Shown piece after piece: positions 5,110 to 11,609 of a stretch of 11,609 nt of DNA; within the stretch, counting starts at the first letter, position 1; every line of letters begins with the position of its first letter. Position numbers and translations under genes: made by a program. The DNA lies in assembly GCA_934255515.1 (NCBI GenBank), contig CAKQON010000058.1:1-11609 (forward strand), given 5' to 3'. The notes beneath the pieces were generated by a model, which saw only the letters and a list, made by a program, of their open reading frames with translations, had not been told where the DNA came from and searched no databases. The stretch is from an uncultured Sutterella sp. GTDB taxonomy: Bacteria; Pseudomonadota; Gammaproteobacteria; Burkholderiales; Burkholderiaceae_F.

Positions 5110-5727
5110 TTACTTCTGGTAGTCGACGAGCGCGCTGATGCGTTCGACGATCGGGCCCTTGCGTTCGTTGAAGACCGCCTTGTTCTTTTCGAAGAGGTTG
5201 TTGCCGTGCGTATCGATCGAGCAGATGAGGGGACCGAAGTGCTTCACGCGCATGACCCACATGGACTCAGGCATGCCGAGTTCGGGCCACTGAACGTCTT
5301 CAACTTCTTCAACGCATTCCGCGGCAACCACGGCGCAGCCGCCCGGGAAGACGCAGTGAATGGCCTTTGATTCCTTGCAGCCCGCGGTCGTGTTGGGCCC
5401 CATGCCGCCCTTGCCGACGATGAGCTTCACGCCGGTTTCGGCGAGGAATTCCTTTTCGAAGATTTCCATGCGCATCGAGGTCGTGGGGCCGATCGAGACG
5501 ACCTTCCAGCCGCTTTTGGCATCCTTCGTCGGAACCATGATCGGACCGGCGTGGAAGATGGCTTTGCCCTTCAGATCCACGGGGAGCTTGCGGCCGAGCT
5601 TCACGAGGCGGTGATGCGCCTGGTCGCGGGCGGTGATGAGATAGCCGTCGAGATAGAGGATGTCGCCGATCCTGATGTCTTCGAGGTCTTCATCCTTGAT
5701 CGGGGTGGTCAGCGTTTTGGTGCTCAC
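5110..5727 (-). CDS. ttdB: L(+)-tartrate dehydratase beta subunit / class I fumarase C-terminal part
   Basis: The 205-residue protein supplies the C-terminal half of a two-subunit Fe-S hydro-lyase. It strongly resembles E. coli TtdB (201 residues): [17 protein letters not shown] near the start, [38 protein letters not shown], and [15 protein letters not shown] near the end. The start is GTG at 5727, whose first bases overlap the ttdA stop (GTGA), with AAGGGAG eight bases upstream, so translation is coupled. With the alpha subunit it should dehydrate L(+)-tartrate to oxaloacetate. The same fold in archaea and many anaerobes interconverts malate and fumarate, so a fumarase role cannot be excluded. 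It is cytosolic and the second gene of a two-gene operon. No tartrate/succinate antiporter (TtdT) follows it here. Confidence 0.85.
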   Translation of the reverse strand: MSTKTLTTPIKDEDLEDIRIGDILYLDGYLITARDQAHHRLVKLGRKLPVDLKGKAIFHAGPIMVPTKDAKSGWKVVSIGPTTSMRMEIFEKEFLAETGVKLIVGKGGMGPNTTAGCKESKAIHCVFPGGCAVVAAECVEEVEDVQWPELGMPESMWVMRVKHFGPLICSIDTHGNNLFEKNKAVFNERKGPIVERISALVDYQK

Positions 5728-6623
5728 AGCGTCACTCCCTTGTGCGAAAGAAATTCATAAGACATGTCCGCATGAACGCAGATGGTGGCGCGGCGGTGGG
5801 CCCAGCAGCCCGTGGAAACGCCGACCGCGATGCAGGAGGGATGGCGCGCAGCCTGTTCGACGTTGACGCCCATTACCGTACCCTTGCCCGTGAGGCCGCC
5901 CGGCCCGAGGTTGAGTTCATTGAGCCCGTCCTTGATGAGCTTTTCGAATTCCGCACCCGTCGGGTTGCTGTTGTGCGAATCGACCGGACGCATGAGGGCG
6001 CGCTTTGAGAGCGTGGCGGCGACTTCCGCCGAACCTGCAATGCCGATGCCGAGAAGCAGCGGCGGGCAGGCGTTGATGCCGCGTTCCGTCATGATGTCGA
6101 AGACGAACTTGACGACGCCTTCATAGCCTTCGAGCGGCATCAGAACCTTGGCCGCACCGGGGAGCGAGCAGCCGCCGCCCGCCATGTAGCCGCAGATTTC
6201 CGCTTCGTCGGAATCGGGAACAATCTGCCAGTCGATCCAGGGAATGCGCACGCCCGTGTTGTTGCCGGTGTTCTTCTCGTCGAAGATCTGCACGGCGTTG
6301 TGGCGCAAGGGCGCCTCCTTCGTCGCGCGCTTAGTGGCTTCGCGCAGGCATTCCTCCATTTCGCCAAGGAGCGGGAAGCGCGAACCCACCTTCACGAAGA
6401 ACTGAATGACGCCCGTGTCCTGGCAGAGCGGAACGTTGTTCTTCTTGGCGAGCGCCATGTCGGTAAACATGGCGTCGTAGATGGTGTTGGCAATATCGGT
6501 CGTCTGTTCGGCGCGCATTTCCGTGAGGCTCTTCATGACGTCGTCGGGCAGGTGCTTGCCGAAGTACGCCGTGAACTTCGCCATCAGATCCGTGAATCGG
6601 TCTCTGAGGAGCTCTTCAGCCAT
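5724..6623 (-). CDS. ttdA: L(+)-tartrate dehydratase alpha subunit / class I fumarase N-terminal part
   Basis: The 299-residue protein closely follows E. coli TtdA (303 residues). The three expected [4Fe-4S] cysteines are present: Cys67 in PLCQDTG, Cys186 in NACPP and Cys273 in STGCWAHRR. Each is offset by four from the TtdA ligands 71, 190 and 277. Other family tracts are [52 protein letters not shown] and AARHPS. The enzyme needs an oxygen-sensitive cluster, consistent with anaerobic life. ATG 6623 is supported by AAAGGAG eight bases upstream. Promoter hexamers lie about 80 bases before it. It could serve as fumarase as well as tartrate dehydratase. Fumarate from such an enzyme could feed respiratory reduction, but the nearby flavoprotein does not have a fumarate-reductase-like active site. 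Confidence 0.88.
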   Translation of the reverse strand: MAEELLRDRFTDLMAKFTAYFGKHLPDDVMKSLTEMRAEQTTDIANTIYDAMFTDMALAKKNNVPLCQDTGVIQFFVKVGSRFPLLGEMEECLREATKRATKEAPLRHNAVQIFDEKNTGNNTGVRIPWIDWQIVPDSDEAEICGYMAGGGCSLPGAAKVLMPLEGYEGVVKFVFDIMTERGINACPPLLLGIGIAGSAEVAATLSKRALMRPVDSHNSNPTGAEFEKLIKDGLNELNLGPGGLTGKGTVMGVNVEQAARHPSCIAVGVSTGCWAHRRATICVHADMSYEFLSHKGVTL

Positions 6624-6704
6624 GGCGGTGTTCTCCTTTGTTGTTGTTTGATGAGGGGTCTGAAGGAGAGTCGCTTTGAAGCGCTCTTTCTTCTGATGGG
6701 CGAA

Positions 6705-6740
6705 AGTGTATGGAATGTTTCTATATAAGTCAAATACTTA
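6705..6740 (-). promoter_or_regulatory. Promoter of ttdAB with dyad over the -35
   Basis: On the minus strand TTGACT (6733-6728) and TACACT (6710-6705) are separated by exactly 17 bases, in an AT-rich island unlike the surrounding GC-rich sequence. The start would be near 6698, giving a leader of about 75 bases. A perfect inverted repeat, TAAGT-N5-ACTTA (6726-6740), covers the -35. It is a possible repressor or LysR-type operator. Confidence 0.65.
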
Positions 6741-6785
6741 AATATCTATAAAAACTATAGGAAACGCACTATCAATGGGGCATGA

Positions 6786-6822
6786 ATAAAAAACAGCCGG
6801 CGTTTTGAAATCAACGCCGGCT
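6786..6822 (-). terminator. Rho-independent terminator of the PiT gene
   Basis: On the minus strand AGCCGGCGTT (6822-6813) pairs perfectly with AACGCCGGCT (6804-6795). One base later a run of six T follows (complement of 6788-6793). The hairpin starts 39 bases after the PiT stop and sits upstream of the ttdAB promoter, insulating it. Confidence 0.93.
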
Positions 6823-6860
6823 CGAGGTGAGAGAAGCTTTATTGGGTCAATGCGGGTTCG

Positions 6861-9083
6861 TTAATGCGCTTCTGCGAGCGTATTGACCTTCGTCTGGATC
6901 ATCGCCGTGATCTCATAGTGATTGATGAGTTCGCGGGCGAAGAGGAGGAAGGTGAGGTAGAGCTCGGACCCTCTGATCGAAATGCCTTCCGCAGGAATGG
7001 CGCGAAGGAGTTCGCTCTGGAGGCGGTCGATCGTCTGAAGGGCCTTCTGGGCATAGGCGTGGAAGACCGCGATGTCGGGATTGCCGTTCTCCGACTTGCT
7101 CATGGCTTCAAGGAGACTGACGAGGGTTCTCAGGTCGTCTGCAAGGCGCCCTTCATAAACGCGGTGGCGGTTCGCGACATGGTCGAGGGAGAGCTTCGCG
7201 AGCCCCTGGAGCGAACGGCCGACTTCACGCATGTTCGTGAACGCGCGGAAGTAGCAGTAGCGGGCGTCGAAATCGGCTTCAGAGGGCTTCTTGTCGGAAA
7301 GCACCATGCGGTAGTAAATGCCGCGAGCAGCCGAAAGGTCGTCGAAGAATTCCGAGGCGTCCGACTTGGCGCTTCTCAGAGCCGACTCGCGGTCGGCGAG
7401 GAGGCCGTCGAGGATGGAGCGGCAGATTCCGATCGAGCGGCGGAGGTTCTCCGGCGCCTTCTCGTCGATCATGGTGCGGATGGTCGCGGCATCGTAGCGG
7501 ACGTTGCTCTGATTGACGAGCGAGTCGTCGGAGAGGCTTGCCTTGATGTTCGAGCGCACGAGAAGCGCAATCGCCGCGAGTCCGAGGATCACCGCCATGA
7601 TTTCCCCGCCGAAGAAGACGAGGGTCGCGACGATGCCTGCGAGCGTGCTCGCGCAGAGCGCCGTGATGAACCAGCCCGAAATCACCGTGAGTACGCCGGA
7701 AATGCGGTAGACGGCGGTTTCGCGGTCCCAGGCGCCATCCGCGAAGGACGAACCCATCGCAACCATGAAGGTGACGTAGGTGGTCGAAAGCGGAAGCTTG
7801 AGGGACGTGGCCGATGCAATCAGAATGGCCGAGAGGACGAGGTTGATCGAGGCGCGGACGTAGTCGAATGGCAAAGGCTGCGTGCCTTCCGGAACGGGCG
7901 CCGGCTCAAAGCGGCTCGCGAGGGCCCGCGAGAGCGTCCCCGGCATGATCTGGTGAATGATGCTCCCGAGCGTCATCGAGGCGCGAACGATCATGCGGCC
8001 GGGAAGCGAGGCGCCGAACTGCTCCTGTTCGCCCGACTGCGCGGAGGAAAGGTTGATTGAGGTCTGAATGACGCGGTGCGCCTTCTTCGAGAACCAGAGC
8101 GTAAGCACCATCACGAGGCCCGAGAAGAGGAGGAAGGCCGTCGGGGCGGTGGAGGGCTTCAGGAGCCCGCCCATCATGAAGGCGCCGTCAGAGACGCCCG
8201 AAGCCGCCCATTCGCGGTAGGCATCGTAGGCGGCGAGCGGGACGCCCACGAAGTTCACGAGGTCGTTCCCGGCAAATGCGAAGGCGAGCGAAAAGGTGCC
8301 CGCGAGAATGATGATTCTGAAGACGTTGATGTTGAAGAGGCTGATGAAGGCCTGAAAGAGTACCGTGAGCCCGATGAAGAGGGTCGCGACGATGACGGTC
8401 GTATTGGCGTTGATCCAGTCGATCCATTCGGGGCGCATGAAGGAGGCGCCCTTCGCGCCCTTCATGACGAGGAAGTAGATGATCGCCGTAATCGCCAGGC
8501 CCGCATAGACGCCGCCCACCTTGCGGTAGGCGCCCTCAAAGCGGAAGGAGAAGATCAGGCGGGCGATGTACTGAATGACGGCCCCCGAAACGAAGGCGAC
8601 CACCACGGAAACCAGAATGCCCGAAATGATCGTGAGCGCCTTAGAGTTGTTGATGTAGTCGGCGACTTCAGTGAGGGACGCCCCGTCGGCGATGAGCTTG
8701 AAGCAGGCGGCCGCGATTGCGGAGCCCAGGAGCTCAAAGACGATCGAAACGGTGGTCGACGTGGGGAGCCCAAGCGTATTGAAGGCATCGAGCAGTATCA
8801 CGTCCGCCACCATGACGGCAAAGAAGATCACCATGATTTCCGCAAAGGAGAACATCTGCGGATTGAAGACGCCCGAACGCGCGATTTCCATCATGCCCGA
8901 CGAAAACGTGGCGCCGAGCAGCACGCCCGCCGTCGCCACCCACATCGTCGTGCGGAATTTGGCAATCCGGCAGCCGAGCGCGGAATTCAGAAAGTTCACG
9001 GCGTCGTTAGAGACGCCGACGAAGAGGTCGATGATTGCGATGACGCCGAGGAAGGCGAGCATCACGAGATAGTAGCTGTCCAT
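6861..9083 (-). CDS. PiT-family inorganic phosphate transporter with C-terminal PhoU-like region
   Basis: From ATG 9083 the protein has 740 residues. The first membrane half begins with the PiT signature GVSNDAVNFLNSALG (23-37) and contains GLPTSTTVSIVFELLGSA. The inverted second half has the partner signature FAGNDLVNFVGVPLAAY (about 300) and LKLPLSTTYVTFMVAMGSS. About ten membrane spans end near residue 510. The last 230 residues are soluble and rich in amphipathic helices, resembling a PhoU-type bundle. Ordinary proteobacterial PitA is about 500 residues, so this belongs to the long class best known to me from Bacteroidetes. It takes up phosphate with a cation, and the C-terminal part may gate uptake. 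An upstream in-frame ATG at 9200 lies in the Pho box and was rejected. GAGG ten bases before 9083 supports the start. It is monocistronic, with a Pho box upstream and a terminator downstream. Confidence 0.9.
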   Translation of the reverse strand: MDSYYLVMLAFLGVIAIIDLFVGVSNDAVNFLNSALGCRIAKFRTTMWVATAGVLLGATFSSGMMEIARSGVFNPQMFSFAEIMVIFFAVMVADVILLDAFNTLGLPTSTTVSIVFELLGSAIAAACFKLIADGASLTEVADYINNSKALTIISGILVSVVVAFVSGAVIQYIARLIFSFRFEGAYRKVGGVYAGLAITAIIYFLVMKGAKGASFMRPEWIDWINANTTVIVATLFIGLTVLFQAFISLFNINVFRIIILAGTFSLAFAFAGNDLVNFVGVPLAAYDAYREWAASGVSDGAFMMGGLLKPSTAPTAFLLFSGLVMVLTLWFSKKAHRVIQTSINLSSAQSGEQEQFGASLPGRMIVRASMTLGSIIHQIMPGTLSRALASRFEPAPVPEGTQPLPFDYVRASINLVLSAILIASATSLKLPLSTTYVTFMVAMGSSFADGAWDRETAVYRISGVLTVISGWFITALCASTLAGIVATLVFFGGEIMAVILGLAAIALLVRSNIKASLSDDSLVNQSNVRYDAATIRTMIDEKAPENLRRSIGICRSILDGLLADRESALRSAKSDASEFFDDLSAARGIYYRMVLSDKKPSEADFDARYCYFRAFTNMREVGRSLQGLAKLSLDHVANRHRVYEGRLADDLRTLVSLLEAMSKSENGNPDIAVFHAYAQKALQTIDRLQSELLRAIPAEGISIRGSELYLTFLLFARELINHYEITAMIQTKVNTLAEAH

Positions 9084-9144
9084 AGGTTTGAGACCTCGCT
9101 CAGGGAGGTTTGTTTTTGAGAGAAAGGATTTAAGGACTGCGCGG

Positions 9145-9200
9145 ATTGTCGGAAGGCCGCATGACAGCTGGACTAAGACAATATGACAAAACGATGACAA
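9145..9200 (-). promoter_or_regulatory. Pho box array and -10 for the PiT gene
   Basis: On the minus strand TTGTCAT (9200-9194), CGTT, TTGTCAT (9189-9183) reproduce the 7-4-7 layout of a PhoB box (CTGTCAT-N4-CTGTCAT). A third, exact CTGTCAT lies at 9167-9161, in the same 11-base register with one degenerate unit between. Ten bases after the last repeat is GACAAT (9150-9145), a usable -10, as in PhoB-dependent promoters that lack a -35. This predicts induction by phosphate starvation. Confidence 0.8.
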
Positions 9201-9278
9201 GCCCGGCGACCTTTGATCTGCAGCGTTCTGCGAGAAAACCCTTGCACGAAAACATTTGGCCTAAAGCAACAGCACACC

Positions 9279-9326
9279 TTGTCAGGGGTACTCATTAAGG
9301 ACTATCGTGCACTCCATATTAATGAG
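9279..9326 (+). promoter_or_regulatory. Promoter of the flavoprotein gene inside a spaced dyad
   Basis: TTGTCA (9279-9284) and TATCGT (9303-9308) are separated by 18 bases and form a plausible sigma-70 promoter. A perfect 8-base inverted repeat, CTCATTAA (9291-9298) and TTAATGAG (9319-9326), brackets the -10, with arm centres 28 bases apart. The layout suits a dimeric repressor or a LysR/GntR-type regulator acting on this promoter. The leader to the ATG is about 85 bases. Confidence 0.5.
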
Positions 9327-9400
9327 GCATTCACGGCGGCGGGAGGGAAAAACAGCTCAGCGCGCCTCCGTGAGGCCTTCGATATAAGGAGAGAATAAAA

Positions 9401-11203
9401 ATGCAGAAATTCGCCAAACTCGGCATTGCGCTCGCCCTCGGCGGCGTGCTTGCCGCCACCGCATCCGCTGCAGCCCTGAAGGACGGCACCTGGACGGGTG
9501 AAGGCCAGGGCAGGAACGGCGCCGTGGTCGTCGAAATGACCGTGAAGAGCGGTCACATCGCGGACGTGAAGGTCGTGAAGCATTCTGAAACGGCCGGCAT
9601 TTCGGACGCCGCGCTCGCGCGGATGCCCGGCGAAATCGTCAAGGCCCAGTCAACCGGCGTTGATGCCGTGACGGGCGCCACGATGACCTCGAACGGCATC
9701 AAGGGCGCTGTTGCGAACGCGATCCGCGCTGCGGGCGGTGACCCGGCGCAGTTTGCCGCCGCGGTCGTAACCAAGAAGGCCGCGAAGAAGGTCATTAAGG
9801 AACATGCCGACATCGTCGTGGTCGGTGCCGGCGGCTCGGGCATTTCCGCTGCCGTCAAGGCCGAGACCCTCGGCAAGAAGGTGATCCTTATTGAAAAGAT
9901 GCCGACCATAGGCGGCGCGACGGTTTTGAATGCCGGTACGCTCATCGCGACGGGTTCGAAATACCAGCGCGACGTGATGCATGAGACGAAGGATTCGCCT
10001 GAGCTCGCCTACAAGGACATTTTCCGCGTCGGCAAGAACAGGAACGACCCGGTCCTCGTCAGGATGGTGACCGAAAAGGTGGGCGGCGTTGTCGACTGGC
10101 TCATCTACGACATGAAGATTCCGTATGGTCCTGCCGCGACGCAGTATCCGGACCATTCCGCGAACCGTCAGCTCGGCGTCAAGGGCCGCTCGGTCAACTT
10201 CCTTCATCTCATGAAGGACAAGTTCCTTGGCATGGGCGGGAAGCTCATGCTTGATACCCGCGCGCAGGAATTCATCCGCGACAAGGCGGGCCGCGTGATC
10301 GGCGTGAAGGCGACGGATGCCGCCGGCAACACCGTTGAACTCACCTCGAAGGCGGTGATTCTCGCTTCGGGCGGATACGGCGCCGACCAGTCGATGCTCC
10401 CGCCGAAGATGAAGAGCTACCTCTTCTACGGCGTTGACGGCGAAACGGGCGACGGCTTCAAGATGGCAACGAAGATCGGCGCCGGCACGATCAACCTCGA
10501 CCTCGTGAAGATGTACCCGCAGGGCGTTGAAACGCGTCCGCATCACGGCCTCGCAGCAACGGCTTCCTCGACCGATACGATGAAGAAGTCGGGCGCCATC
10601 TACGTCAACCGCGACGGCAAGCGCTTCGTCGATGAAAACGCGGGCCTCGGCGTTCTCACGGACAAGACAATTGATCAGCCGGGTTCGATCGCCTACATCG
10701 TGATGGATGCGGCCGCCTGGAAGCAGTACGTCGCGAAGTCTCTTGAAGACAAGCTCGTGCCTGATGCCGCTGCGCTCGACCAGTGGACGAAGATCGTCAA
10801 CAACGGCCGTCCGGTGATGGCGGTTTCGAACAGCCTCGAGGATGCCGCGAAGACGATGGGCATCGACCCCAGGGGTCTTGAGGCGCAGGTCGCTCACTGG
10901 AACGAAATGGTGAAGGCCGGCGCCGACAAGGACTTCAACCGCCGCATTACGGGCGGCTTGGGCGAAGGCCCCTATCACATCGTTGAGCAGAAGATCCGCT
11001 ACCAGACCACTCTGGGCGGCCTCAAGGCCGACGGCGGCATGAGGATTCTCGACAAGGCGGGCAAACCCATCCCGGGCCTCTATGGCGCGGGTTGCGTTGT
11101 GGGCGGCGCCAATGGCGCAGACTCCATGACCGCGATGATGAACTCCTGGGCAATCGTCTCGGGCGTTGTCGCCGCGGAAACGGCTGCCAAGGATCTGAAG
11201 TAA
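9401..11203 (+). CDS. Secreted FMN-bind/FAD flavoprotein reductase (fumarate-reductase-like, non-canonical active site)
   Basis: The 600-residue protein starts with a Sec signal peptide (hydrophobic 7-20, cleavage after ASA near 23), so it acts in the periplasm. Residues 25-112 are an FMN_bind domain with DAVTGAT (88-94), where Thr94 would carry covalent FMN added by ApbE. From about 135 a FAD-binding-2 domain begins with VVGAGGSG (Rossmann GxGxxG, 142-147) and ends with GLYGAGCVVGGANGADS. There is no CxxCH, so it has no heme; electrons would come through a membrane quinol dehydrogenase not encoded here. Aligned from memory with Shewanella Fcc3, the residues for His365, Glu378, Arg402, His504 and Arg544 are Tyr372, Asp392, Leu416, Thr536 and Ser575. 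A substrate other than fumarate is therefore likely, such as another unsaturated organic acid or an uncharged molecule. AAGGAG before ATG fixes the start. It stands alone, diverging from PiT. Confidence 0.88.
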   Translation: MQKFAKLGIALALGGVLAATASAAALKDGTWTGEGQGRNGAVVVEMTVKSGHIADVKVVKHSETAGISDAALARMPGEIVKAQSTGVDAVTGATMTSNGIKGAVANAIRAAGGDPAQFAAAVVTKKAAKKVIKEHADIVVVGAGGSGISAAVKAETLGKKVILIEKMPTIGGATVLNAGTLIATGSKYQRDVMHETKDSPELAYKDIFRVGKNRNDPVLVRMVTEKVGGVVDWLIYDMKIPYGPAATQYPDHSANRQLGVKGRSVNFLHLMKDKFLGMGGKLMLDTRAQEFIRDKAGRVIGVKATDAAGNTVELTSKAVILASGGYGADQSMLPPKMKSYLFYGVDGETGDGFKMATKIGAGTINLDLVKMYPQGVETRPHHGLAATASSTDTMKKSGAIYVNRDGKRFVDENAGLGVLTDKTIDQPGSIAYIVMDAAAWKQYVAKSLEDKLVPDAAALDQWTKIVNNGRPVMAVSNSLEDAAKTMGIDPRGLEAQVAHWNEMVKAGADKDFNRRITGGLGEGPYHIVEQKIRYQTTLGGLKADGGMRILDKAGKPIPGLYGAGCVVGGANGADSMTAMMNSWAIVSGVVAAETAAKDLK

Positions 11204-11218
11204 TCGTCTGACGCCTCT

Positions 11219-11251
11219 CTTCGGACCGCCGGGTGATTCTGTGGTCCGAAG
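11219..11251 (+). terminator. First hairpin after the flavoprotein gene
   Basis: CTTCGGACC (11219-11227) pairs perfectly with GGTCCGAAG (11243-11251) around a 15-base loop. There is no T-run directly after it. It probably works with the stronger terminator at 11272. Confidence 0.5.
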
Positions 11252-11271
11252 GAGCTTCGTTATCAGGCATT

Positions 11272-11312
11272 GAAAAAGCCGCGCTTCCCGATGAAGGAGG
11301 TGCGGCTTTTTC
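11272..11312 (+). terminator. Rho-independent terminator of the flavoprotein gene
   Basis: AAAAAGCCGC (11273-11282) pairs with GCGGCTTTTT (11302-11311), with an inner CTTC/GAAG stem. It is symmetrical, with A- and T-runs on opposite sides, so it should work in both directions. It ends only a few bases before the predicted IS5 end. Confidence 0.9.
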
Positions 11313-11316
11313 CTAA

Positions 11317-11609
11317 GGATGTTCTGGGCAAATCGAAAGATAATGCATTAATTGTATAAATAGCAAACATATGATTGAATATATCTATCGTGAATAGATT
11401 TGCGAGAGGCTTCTGATGGAACAGCTTTCGTTTTCAGACCTTGAAACCAGTCTTCGCCGGAAAACCCGCAAAACCCGTACGGAACGCCTCACCGAACGGT
11501 TGGAAAAGCTTGTCCCCTGGTCAGACCTTCTTGCACTGATTCAGCCCTTCTGCTACGAGTCAGGCCGCCGCGGCCGGCAGCCTTTCCCTCTTGAGCTGAT
11601 GCTCCGGAT
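11317..11609 (+). mobile_element. IS5-family insertion sequence, left part
   Basis: The transposase at 11416 identifies the element. The left end is placed tentatively at 11317, where GGATGTTCTGGGC follows CTAA, a YTAR-type target as used by the IS5 group. The sequence between this end and the transposase (11330-11400) is AT-rich, unlike the host genes. The element runs off the window, so the right inverted repeat cannot be checked here. The insertion lies just beyond the flavoprotein terminator and appears to disrupt no gene on this side. Confidence 0.6.
11416..11609 (+). CDS. IS5-family transposase, N-terminal part (cut by window edge)
   Basis: The frame is open for 64 codons to the window end. 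It matches the N-terminus of the IS5/InsH DDE transposases: LSFSDLE, a basic stretch RRKTRKTRTERL, then RLEKLVPWSDLLALIQPFCY, ESGRRGRQPFPLELMLR. The order 'leucine-rich start, LVPW, IEPFY-like, GRRPYPLE-MLR' is the DUF772 region before the catalytic DDE domain, which lies beyond the edge. A weak GAGAGG ten bases before ATG serves as ribosome site. Whether the full gene is intact cannot be told. Confidence 0.9.
   Translation, partial: MEQLSFSDLETSLRRKTRKTRTERLTERLEKLVPWSDLLALIQPFCYESGRRGRQPFPLELMLR

Noticed and set aside
6864..9119. Two long plus-strand frames (398 and 347 codons) opposite the PiT gene
   Set aside because: They are rich in Arg, Glu, Asp and His in the way GC-rich antisense frames are, have no ribosome sites or recognisable domains, and lie fully opposite a well-supported transporter.
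9084..9200. Longer N-terminus for the PiT protein (start at 9200)
   Set aside because: It would place coding sequence over the Pho box and -10 and add 39 residues with no family counterpart.
9650..10978. 442-codon minus-strand frame opposite the flavoprotein
   Set aside because: Composition is typical of an antisense shadow (Arg/His/Val repeats) and there is no start signal; the plus-strand gene is unambiguous.
1..11609. CRISPR arrays, tRNA or rRNA genes
   Set aside because: No regularly spaced repeats and no tRNA-like cloverleaf or rRNA tract was seen on either strand by eye.

Overview
The window looks like a chromosomal stretch of a GC-rich, anaerobic or microaerophilic proteobacterium. 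The best guess is a gut betaproteobacterium of the Sutterellaceae type. That guess rests on codon use, proteobacterial-style FNR, Fur and Pho boxes, asaccharolytic C4-acid genes and a periplasmic flavoprotein reductase. It is an inference from content, not from a marker gene.

Layout. 1-509: no convincing gene; a long non-coding leader with an FNR-like box and several hairpins precedes the first operon. 510-1710: a YjiH-like/YjiG-like pair of membrane 'nucleoside recognition/gate' proteins, closed by a strong terminator. 1880-2158: a small heavy-metal-associated (HMA) protein behind a near-perfect Fur box. 2159-2489: a 331-base regulatory region with a perfect FNR box, a -10 element, a hairpin resembling one in the first leader, and a stem that covers the ribosome binding site. 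2490-3648: a second, overlapping YjiH/YjiG pair. 3810-5012: a possible tiny exported basic peptide and a LysR-type regulator. 5110-6623 (minus): an ttdA-ttdB operon for an Fe-S hydro-lyase, L(+)-tartrate dehydratase or class I fumarase, converging on the LysR gene. 6861-9083 (minus): a large PiT-type phosphate transporter with a C-terminal PhoU-like helical region, behind a multi-repeat Pho box. 9401-11203: a secreted FMN-bind plus FAD-domain reductase related to soluble fumarate reductases. 11317-11609: the left end of an IS5-family element, cut by the window edge.

How the parts fit. Several units carry a recognisable input signal: low oxygen (FNR boxes before both yjiHG pairs), iron (Fur before the HMA gene) and phosphate (Pho box before PiT). 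The ttdAB enzyme makes oxaloacetate from tartrate, or interconverts malate and fumarate. The flavoprotein probably reduces an organic electron acceptor in the periplasm. By my remembered alignment it lacks the residues that bind and protonate fumarate, so its substrate is probably something else.

The parts most worth following up are the duplicated yjiHG module with its two related FNR-box-plus-hairpin leaders, the Fur-controlled HMA protein, and the non-canonical active site of the flavoprotein.
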